Source: Marine group II euryarchaeote REDSEA-S43_B8 (GTDB lineage: Archaea > Thermoplasmatota > Poseidoniia > Poseidoniales > Thalassarchaeaceae). From it: 29,662 bases of DNA. Numbering within the stretch: the stretch's first letter is position 1; each line of letters opens with the position of its first letter. Shown here piece by piece: positions 24,377-29,662 of the stretch. The DNA lies in contig LUSA01000056.1 of assembly GCA_001629235.1 (NCBI GenBank), forward strand, positions 6,573-36,234, given 5' to 3'. The position numbers and the translations under genes are program-made. The notes beneath the pieces were generated by a model, which saw only the letters and a program-made list of their open reading frames with translations, did no database searches and was not told where the DNA came from.

Positions 24377-25368
24377 TCTTCGGAGAGCAGATGAGGGATG
24401 ATGTAGTGCTCCGCCTCCTAGACGGACAGTCAAGCCTGGAGACCAGCAAGTTCCTGGACAGGCTAATGGAACTTTCAACCCTCGAGGAGGCCGAGCACCA
24501 GTTCCTTGTCGACCCATTCGACAGATCCGTCGCCCTGGTCTTCCAGATGTTCCAGTCAAGCGATCTAGACCCATGGGACGTCGATCTATCCAGCTTCATC
24601 GAGATGTTCAACGAACGAATAGACAAGGCCGAGAACATAGACCTCCCATCCTGTGGTAGGATGATTAGGATGGCATGGTCCATACTCAGGGGCCAAGCAA
24701 ACTCCCTGATAGACCGCCAGGAGAGGGCGATGGAGTTCGAGGAGGAAGTCGAATGGGACTTCGAAGGGGGCTGGGAGGCAGAGTTCGATGACGACGAGTA
24801 CAACTTCTCCCTCGGCGTGATGACCGGAGCCGCTGACGAGGCCCTCCCGTCCATCTTTGAAGGGAGGATTCACCGGGACGAGGGCCGTCCCGTCACATTG
24901 GGGGAGCTACTACTGGGGCTGCAGGATGCCAGCAGGCTAGCCGAGGAACAGAGGACGCGGGAGAGGATCGCGAAGGAGCGCAGGGAAGCCCACGACAAGG
25001 CCAGAGAGAGGTTCAGTGGCAGCCTTCACGTCGAAGATCTCGAAGGGGACCTGAAGAGGACATGGCAGGCACTGAAGGCCAGGACCCGTCAGTCCGACTC
25101 CATATCCCTCTCAGACGTGGCGAACGAAATGAACCGCGAATCAATCCTCCAAGGCCTCGAAGAGGAGGAAGCAATCACGGAATCGCAGGTTACGGCTTTC
25201 GTATCCACTCTGTTCCTGACAAACCGGGGCTACATCTCACTCGGACAAGAGAGAGGCTACAATGGGCAGATAGTCCTCCAGGACCTATGGGGAGAGTCAG
25301 AGGACTACGATGAGCTGACCCAGAGGCTACACCCAACAGCAGACCCGACGGGGGCGCAGAATGTCTGA
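24373..25368 (+). CDS. scpA: Condensin kleisin subunit ScpA
   Basis: This 331-residue kleisin binds SMC heads. The N-terminal region matches the family: DPFDRSVALVFQMFQSSDLDPWDVDLSSFIEMFNERI is the kleisin motif that binds the SMC neck, followed by a central acidic stretch (EFEEEVEWDFEGGWEAEFDDDEYN) and a winged-helix C-terminus (ITESQVTAFVSTLFLTNRGYISLGQERGYNGQIVLQDLW). The start is GTG 24373 in a GTGA overlap with the smc stop, implying coupled translation; ATG 24391 is an alternative. The 3' end overlaps scpB by 8 nt. Length is somewhat above the bacterial 250-residue norm because of the acidic middle. Together with smc and scpB it makes a complete archaeal condensin operon. Confidence 0.93.
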   Translation: MIFGEQMRDDVVLRLLDGQSSLETSKFLDRLMELSTLEEAEHQFLVDPFDRSVALVFQMFQSSDLDPWDVDLSSFIEMFNERIDKAENIDLPSCGRMIRMAWSILRGQANSLIDRQERAMEFEEEVEWDFEGGWEAEFDDDEYNFSLGVMTGAADEALPSIFEGRIHRDEGRPVTLGELLLGLQDASRLAEEQRTRERIAKERREAHDKARERFSGSLHVEDLEGDLKRTWQALKARTRQSDSISLSDVANEMNRESILQGLEEEEAITESQVTAFVSTLFLTNRGYISLGQERGYNGQIVLQDLWGESEDYDELTQRLHPTADPTGAQNV

Positions 25369-25981
25369 CCCCGAACTGCCGACAGTACTGGAGGCCATAC
25401 TTTTCGGGGCTGGCCGCTCCATGTCACTAGAGGAACTCTCCGAGATGCTGGGGGAGCCGAAGGGAGTGATCCACGTGGGGCTATCAAACCTTAGGAAGGA
25501 CATAGATCAGAGGGAAGGCGGAGCCATACAACTCTCCGACGTCTCGGGGAGGTGGATCCTGGAGGTCAAGCCGGAGCTATCCTCCTTCCTTCCGGAGACC
25601 TTCAGGGCAGACATCCCCCAGAGGCTGCTTCCTGCAGCAGCTCTCATCGCCTACCACCAGCCGATGGCTCAGTCCCAGCTGGTTGACATGCTCGGACAGA
25701 GGGCGTACGATCACGTAAGGGACCTCTCATCCATGGGCCTCATAGACAGGAGGAGGGACGGGCTCACTCGCCGCCTCACCACGACCAGAAGATTCGCAGA
25801 GTACTTCGGATGCCCAGAGGTCGAGTTCAGGAAGGTAAGGGCCTGGTTTAGGGCTGAGGCCAGCAACATGGGCCTCTCCAGCGCAGAGCTGGCCGCATCG
25901 CTGGCTCCCGACGAGCAGATGACCATATCCGAGTACACCGAGGAGGACGCCCCAGAGGTAGAAGCAGGAGTGGAGGAGTGA
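25361..25981 (+). CDS. scpB: Condensin accessory protein ScpB
   Basis: This 206-residue protein has two winged-helix domains typical of ScpB: LEAILFGAGRSMSLEELSEML then, in the second half, LPAAALIAYHQPMAQSQLVDMLGQRAYDHVRDLSSMGLIDRRR and RRFAEYFGC, which correspond to the conserved 'ALiAyrqPitr' and tail of the family. ScpB dimers bind ScpA and regulate SMC ATPase. The start ATG (25361) overlaps scpA by 8 nt. The C-terminus is acidic (TEEDAPEVEAGVEE). Its stop at 25981 abuts the 3' end of tatC on the opposite strand with no gap, so both transcripts must end very near here. Confidence 0.93.
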   Translation: MSDPELPTVLEAILFGAGRSMSLEELSEMLGEPKGVIHVGLSNLRKDIDQREGGAIQLSDVSGRWILEVKPELSSFLPETFRADIPQRLLPAAALIAYHQPMAQSQLVDMLGQRAYDHVRDLSSMGLIDRRRDGLTRRLTTTRRFAEYFGCPEVEFRKVRAWFRAEASNMGLSSAELAASLAPDEQMTISEYTEEDAPEVEAGVEE

Positions 25982-26743
25982 CTACTCTCTCCATGAGTAC
26001 AAACTGTCGTAAAGAAGAGCCACCTCAAGTAGGACAAGCATCGGACCACCCACGAGGAACAGGGAAATCGGGTCAGGAGGGGATATCAAGGCCCCGAGGA
26101 ACAGAGCTGAGAACCAAATCAAACCTCTGTTCTCCACTATTGAACTCCTGCTAATGGCTCCCGACCGCAATAGCAGAATCGTAACAATTGGGACCTGGAA
26201 GCCAATGATGGATGAGAAGTAAAGGCCAGTGACAAATCCCACCCAAGACTGCAACTGCCAAGTGTTTAGCAGGCCGGATGCCTCAGAGTCATCGGCCAGA
26301 TACTCCAGGAGGAATGGAATCAGAACATTGTGCGCATAAGCAAGCCCCAGTCCACCTAGTAACAACATAATTGCTAGTGCCATTATGGCTCTTGAAGCAC
26401 CAAAACCTGGTGATACTCGGTTAGTCGAATCGGGGAGAGCGCTCCGGCTCAACCAAGCAAGATCCAGAACTACCGTGACCACCATCATGCCGAAGGCGAT
26501 CTGTGCGGCTATTCTTAGTTGCAGCAGAATCACCTCGAGGGGCTGCAGAATGATCACCTCGACCCCTTCTGGGACGTACCCTTCGGATTCCAGAAGCCAT
26601 TCGATGACCTCTCCTCCTATCGGATATCCTGCCACGAAACCCAATGTGAAAACTCCGAGGTACAGCTTCCTACGTCTGTCGATGTGTGAAGTAATCCTTT
26701 GAAATATCGGACTGTCAAATGCCCCCAACAACCCCTCGCCCAT
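25982..26743 (-). CDS. tatC: Twin-arginine translocase subunit TatC, divergent
   Basis: This 253-residue membrane protein has six helices. TatC features include RRRKLYLGVFTLGFVAGYPIG at the first helix, LQPLEVILLQLRIAAQIAFG (the P-x-E region before helix 2), a central loop ending PGFGASRA, QSWVGFVTGLYFSSIIGFQVPIVTILL and the conserved SPPDPISLFLVGGPMLVLLEVALL. TatC is the signal-peptide receptor for folded-protein export. The two glutamates that matter in E. coli TatC (about E103 after PGL, and E170 in FGLAFExP) are replaced here by Ser and Gln. That is seen directly but its functional meaning is unknown. No tatA/tatB lies nearby. It is 43 nt downstream of the DRG gene on the same strand and may share its mRNA. 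Confidence 0.85.
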   Translation of the reverse strand: MGEGLLGAFDSPIFQRITSHIDRRRKLYLGVFTLGFVAGYPIGGEVIEWLLESEGYVPEGVEVIILQPLEVILLQLRIAAQIAFGMMVVTVVLDLAWLSRSALPDSTNRVSPGFGASRAIMALAIMLLLGGLGLAYAHNVLIPFLLEYLADDSEASGLLNTWQLQSWVGFVTGLYFSSIIGFQVPIVTILLLRSGAISRSSIVENRGLIWFSALFLGALISPPDPISLFLVGGPMLVLLEVALLYDSLYSWRE

Positions 26744-26786
26744 GTCACAGGATAGGCATCACATTGGTGAATTCATCGATAGAGTG

Positions 26787-27905
26787 TCATGACTTCCTTA
26801 GTATCACAGTCAGTAAATCTTCATCCTTCAGTTGATGATCCAAGCCAACTCTCTGCCAGTCGAATTTCGCACTTGGTCCCTTGACCCGTGCATAGCGGAA
26901 TTTCCTCAAAAAATCTCGATGTAGTTTCGCACAGACGTCCCTGACCGTGGAAGTGTCCTTCACGATCAGTGGCTCGATCATATCCGCCTCTTGCCCTTGT
27001 GGCTTAAGGAAAATAGACATGAAGCCCAGATTGTCGAAGATGAAGTCCTTCATCTCCTCTATCCCCTCTCCGGTCTTGGCCGAGACGTTGAGAACCGGCC
27101 ATCCTTCTGGTAGGCCGTCATAGGCCCTCCGAAGGTCCTCCTCATTCGCAAGATCGATCTTGTTTACCACCACAACAGATCTGCTGTAAATTCTATTTCC
27201 AGCCAGCGTATCGACAATGTGGTCGTCAGTTACATCTGTCCTCAGTGTAACAGTGGCGGAGACGATTCCGAAACCTCTGATGATTCCTTGAATCTCCTCA
27301 TCACTCATGTTGGTCTGCTCCAGAGTGGAACGAACCTCTATGCCTCCTCTTCTTGTCCTGGAAACGAAGACTTGTGGGGGGCTCTGGTTCAATCTCATAC
27401 CTGCCTTCCACAATTCATCATCGAGGATCTTGAAGTGAGACTTCTGGAATGGGTCGATCACGTAGAGGACCATGTCTGAGCCTCTGATAACATTCAGGAT
27501 CTCCTTCCCTCTTCCCTTCCCATCTGAAGCACCCTTGATCAGACCCGGCAAATCCAGGATCTGAATCTTCGCACCTCTGTGATCCATTACCCCTGGAATG
27601 CATGTCAGCGTGGTGAATGCAAAGTTGCCAGCTTCAGATTCAACATCTGTAAGTTGCGAGATCAGACTCGACTTTCCGACGCTAGGAAAGCCCACTAGTG
27701 CGACTGATGCATCCCCTGACTTCTTTACCTCGAAACCCTGGTTACCGCCACTAGATCTAGAATGAGCCGTCGCCTTCTCCTGCTTCTGCCTAAGTGCGGC
27801 AATCTTAGCTTTCAGCTTACCAATGTGGCCCTGTGTTGCTTTGTTGTATTTCGTCTTGGATATCTCTTCTTCCAGGGACTTGATTTGCTCGTCTATCGTT
27901 GCCAT
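26787..27905 (-). CDS. DRG-family GTP-binding protein with TGS domain
   Basis: This 372-residue GTPase belongs to the Obg/DRG group found in archaea and eukaryotes, where DRGs associate with ribosomes and translation. The N-terminal basic helix (EEEISKTKYNKATQGHIGKLKAKIAALR) is the DRG hallmark. The G domain follows: VGFPSVGKSS (72-80), FTTLTCIPGVM, DLPGLIKGA, NKID in VVVNKIDLAN, and SAKTGEG. A TGS domain ends the protein (VKDTSTVRDVCAKLHRDF, RYARVKGPSAKFDWQRVGLDHQL). Length is typical. ATG 27905 is 14 nt after a GGGA-containing leader. tatC follows downstream; the gene upstream on the other strand is unrelated. The exact ribosome partner is unknown in this organism. Confidence 0.95.
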   Translation of the reverse strand: MATIDEQIKSLEEEISKTKYNKATQGHIGKLKAKIAALRQKQEKATAHSRSSGGNQGFEVKKSGDASVALVGFPSVGKSSLISQLTDVESEAGNFAFTTLTCIPGVMDHRGAKIQILDLPGLIKGASDGKGRGKEILNVIRGSDMVLYVIDPFQKSHFKILDDELWKAGMRLNQSPPQVFVSRTRRGGIEVRSTLEQTNMSDEEIQGIIRGFGIVSATVTLRTDVTDDHIVDTLAGNRIYSRSVVVVNKIDLANEEDLRRAYDGLPEGWPVLNVSAKTGEGIEEMKDFIFDNLGFMSIFLKPQGQEADMIEPLIVKDTSTVRDVCAKLHRDFLRKFRYARVKGPSAKFDWQRVGLDHQLKDEDLLTVILRKS

Positions 27906-28019
27906 GACAAATACTCCCTAGCTTGTACCTGAGATGGTGGCGTGGCCCCACATTCTTGAATTCGGTGGAAAGTTAGCACCTGAATCTATCGAGCGAGGGT
28001 ATTTGGACACAAGCGGGTC

Positions 28020-28706
28020 ATGGAGCACATGGTCGATGTAATACTCCATCTGGTCGACCGAGGACTATTGGATGAACTCATGGCCATGAGCGTGGGCGAA
28101 ATATCATCTGCGATGGAGACAACCAGTCTCAGGGTTTCTAGACCGGAGGCCGATCCTCGTTTCCATAGGGACTTCGATGTCGATCTGGAGGGTGAGGTCC
28201 TAGAGTTGATTGACGATTCGGAAGGGCTGGGCGAGGAGAGCAGTCTGGTCGGAGAGGAATCTGACTCGGCGATGGAGCTATCCCTCCTTCTTGCCCGATG
28301 GTGCTCGACGGCACAATGGACATGCTGGGATGCTCGCCTTTTCCTTTACCTGGAACCGTTCATAGAATCCCCACTCTCCGGGCAAGATGCTTTCCTTGAC
28401 CATGGAGTCTGGGAGCAATTCTCGGAATCCCTTTCAAGGACTGACAGGTCTTCCTACTCAGAGTCAGTGGTATTGGACTGGATGTCTAGGAGAGAGGATA
28501 TGGGAGAGACTATGGAGCCCTCTGAGGACCCAATGATACTGCCTACCATGGAATCCCATCGCACTCTGAGTGAATCTCTCTTCAACATCATGGAATCTCT
28601 CAGGGGATCTGAGATGGAACTGATGGCCGGTAGGGAGTTCCTAGAGGCAGGCAGGTGGATGCTTGGCAGGTCGACGCTTTCCGAGACCTGGGGGTCGCAG
28701 GGTTGA
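28020..28706 (+). CDS. Unknown acidic, Met- and Ser-rich protein upstream of nadM
   Basis: I do not recognise this 228-residue protein. It is strongly acidic and unusually rich in Met, Ser, Glu and Leu, with helices likely throughout and no signal peptide or membrane segment. The pattern recalls a small regulatory or adaptor protein, but there is no motif. DARLFLYLEPFIESP, DWMSRREDMGETME and EFLEAGRWMLGRSTLSE are examples. ATG 28020 is preferred; ATG 28029 is the next. The gap of 11 nt to the nadM ATG suggests cotranscription. The 113-nt upstream region (27906-28019), shared with the divergent DRG gene, contains no recognisable regulatory repeat. Confidence 0.55.
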   Translation: MEHMVDVILHLVDRGLLDELMAMSVGEISSAMETTSLRVSRPEADPRFHRDFDVDLEGEVLELIDDSEGLGEESSLVGEESDSAMELSLLLARWCSTAQWTCWDARLFLYLEPFIESPLSGQDAFLDHGVWEQFSESLSRTDRSSYSESVVLDWMSRREDMGETMEPSEDPMILPTMESHRTLSESLFNIMESLRGSEMELMAGREFLEAGRWMLGRSTLSETWGSQG

Positions 28707-28717
28707 GTGATCTGCCA

Positions 28718-29314
28718 ATGGAACCGGCCCCACCGGAAGAGCCCCCAGGGCCAGGAGTGGTGGTCCTAGGCAGGTTCCAACCAGTCCACAAGGGCCATGC
28801 TCTGATGATTCAGGCAGCCGACGTTTGGCGTACTGAAAATGCAAGCGAAGAGAGTCTTATCATCGCCATAGGGTCATCCAACCAACCGCCTTCGATCAGG
28901 AACCCGTGGTCTTCGGAAGAGAGGACGGCCATGCTAAGGGTATGGTTGGATTCAGCTGGGATAGAGGCTAAGATCGTCTCAATACCAGACATAGAAGACC
29001 CTCCAAAATGGGTCTCGCATGCCGAGAAGTACCATGGCGGTGCAGGCTCCATCTTCACCACAGACGTCGGGACTGCAGAGCTCTACGAGTCTTCGGGATG
29101 GCCCGTGATAATGGGTGAGCTGGAGCATCGCGAGTCATATGAGGGTTGGAGGGTCAGGGCAACGGCCCAGATGCTGTCGACAGTCTATGACGAGGATGCG
29201 GTAAGATCAGTGATGGGGGCTTCGGTCCCCGACGAGGTAGTCTCCCATATGTTGGAAGAGGGTTCACTGGGCAGGCTAGCATTCATGGGCGAGGGTGGCG
29301 AGCCGGTAGGATAA
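28718..29314 (+). CDS. nadM: Archaeal nicotinamide-nucleotide adenylyltransferase NadM
   Basis: NadM joins NMN and ATP to make NAD+. The 198-residue protein has the nucleotidyltransferase signature GRFQPVHKGHALMI with the HxGH motif, at residues 18-31, GSSNQPPSIRNPWSSEERTAML as the archaeal equivalent of the NPF..ER substrate motif, and GSIFTTDVGTAELYE. The C-terminal region GWRVRATAQML corresponds to the ISGTxIR motif but has Trp where Thr is usual. The start ATG 28718 gives about 17 residues ahead of the fold (EPAPPEEPPGPG), longer than most archaeal NadM; an in-frame GTG at 28655 would overlap the upstream gene and is less likely. The adjacent unknown acidic protein probably shares its transcript. 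Confidence 0.9.
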   Translation: MEPAPPEEPPGPGVVVLGRFQPVHKGHALMIQAADVWRTENASEESLIIAIGSSNQPPSIRNPWSSEERTAMLRVWLDSAGIEAKIVSIPDIEDPPKWVSHAEKYHGGAGSIFTTDVGTAELYESSGWPVIMGELEHRESYEGWRVRATAQMLSTVYDEDAVRSVMGASVPDEVVSHMLEEGSLGRLAFMGEGGEPVG

Positions 29315-29329
29315 CGCCTAACATCGGTC

Positions 29330-29662
29330 CTAGAAGTCATCGAACTCGTCGAACTCATCCTTACTCAGTTCCTCGTCGAACTCCTCGAACTCATCGTCGC
29401 TGATTTCGTCGGTACTCTCTGCTGGAGCATCCGATGAAACCTCCTCAACTGCCGATGTCTCCTCTGCAGCCTCATCCTCGAACTCCTCGAACTCGTCTAC
29501 ATCGAACTCCTCGAACTCGTCGTCGCTGATCTCTGGAGGGCTCTCGGCCGGGGCCTCAGCCACTACCGGGGCCTCAGCCACTACCGGGGCCTCAGCCACT
29601 GCCGGGGCCTCAGCCACTGCCGGGGCCTCAGCCACTAACGGCTCATCTTCCTCGAAATCGTC
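29330..29662 (-). CDS. C-terminal part of an acidic, repeat-rich protein running off the right edge
   Basis: The minus-strand frame is open to the window edge, so only the last 110 or so residues are seen. From the edge it reads acidic (DDFEEDEPL), then a hexapeptide repeat of AEAP followed by two Val/Ala (about five copies), then a strongly acidic stretch with SDDEFEEFD twice. It ends in a run of Asp/Glu/Phe. This looks like a flexible linker and acidic tail rather than a folded domain. The fold and job lie outside the window. It converges on nadM. Reading start is not visible. Confidence 0.6.
   Translation of the reverse strand, partial: DDFEEDEPLVAEAPAVAEAPAVAEAPVVAEAPVVAEAPAESPPEISDDEFEEFDVDEFEEFEDEAAEETSAVEEVSSDAPAESTDEISDDEFEEFDEELSKDEFDEFDDF
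29553..29638. repeat. Tandem 18-nt direct repeat in coding DNA
   Basis: About five tandem copies of an 18-nt unit (GCCTCAGCCACTACCGGG on the plus strand), the last one diverged and partial. Four complete units run 29553-29624. On the minus strand they encode the AEAP-x-x hexapeptide. Two versions differ by one base (ACTACC or ACTGCC), which suggests recent unit duplication. Such a tract can change in copy number by slippage. Confidence 0.85.

Noticed and set aside
28655..28717. GTG start for nadM at 28655
   Set aside because: It would overlap the upstream gene by about 50 nt. ATG 28718 gives a complete NadM fold.
29553..29638. CRISPR array
   Set aside because: Units are 18 nt, contiguous with no spacers, and sit in an open reading frame; this is a coding tandem repeat.

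Overview
The window most likely comes from a marine planktonic euryarchaeon of the Marine Group II type (Candidatus Poseidoniales) or a close relative. That is an inference from gene content. Archaeal information genes (GatD, replication factor C small subunit, NadM, a DRG-family GTPase, an intron-containing tRNA-Met) sit beside genes better known from bacteria (IcmF-type fused mutase, 2-aminophenol dioxygenase-like genes, PanB, SMC-ScpA-ScpB, Tat). Genes are tightly packed, often with 4-8 nt overlaps. No rRNA, CRISPR array, insertion sequence or prophage is visible. No gene-free stretch exceeds about 140 bp.

Layout. 1-2176 (minus): partial acyl-CoA carboxyltransferase, gatD, and an elongator tRNA-Met with a 53-nt intron. 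2285-3223 (plus): unknown membrane protein. 3220-6837 (minus): rfcS, panB and an amino-acid permease carrying a C-terminal EF-hand pair. 6915-8475 (plus): SlyD-like FKBP, then a lipoprotein of the PI-PLC C1 family. 8476-10961 (minus): a three-gene operon that closely resembles 2-aminophenol 1,6-dioxygenase (two subunits) plus 2-aminomuconate deaminase. 11044-12873: two convergent membrane proteins, one of them a PAP2-family enzyme. 12932-16530 (plus): YbaK-type editing protein, SMUG1-type uracil-DNA glycosylase, a broken acyl-CoA synthetase and a LysE exporter. 16533-17000 (minus): small membrane protein. 17166-20402 (plus): IcmF. 20541-25981 (plus): smc (with a frameshift), scpA, scpB. 25982-27905 (minus): a divergent TatC and a DRG-family GTPase. 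28020-29314 (plus): an unknown acidic protein and NadM. 29330-29662 (minus): C-terminal tail of an acidic, repeat-rich protein that runs off the right edge.

How the genes work together. The metabolic genes point to use of organic acids and amino acids: fatty-acid activation, branched acyl-CoA rearrangement, an acyl-CoA carboxylase, amino-acid uptake and export, and possible opening of aminophenol-type rings. The smc-scpA-scpB operon supplies a complete condensin.

Two genes that should be intact are not. The acyl-CoA synthetase lacks the stretch that normally holds its P-loop, and smc has a one-base frameshift in a G run. Both could be real mutations or sequence/assembly errors. The most interesting leads are the aminophenol-type operon with a glycine-rich extension on its deaminase, the EF-hand amino-acid permease, and a TatC that appears to lack both conserved glutamates.
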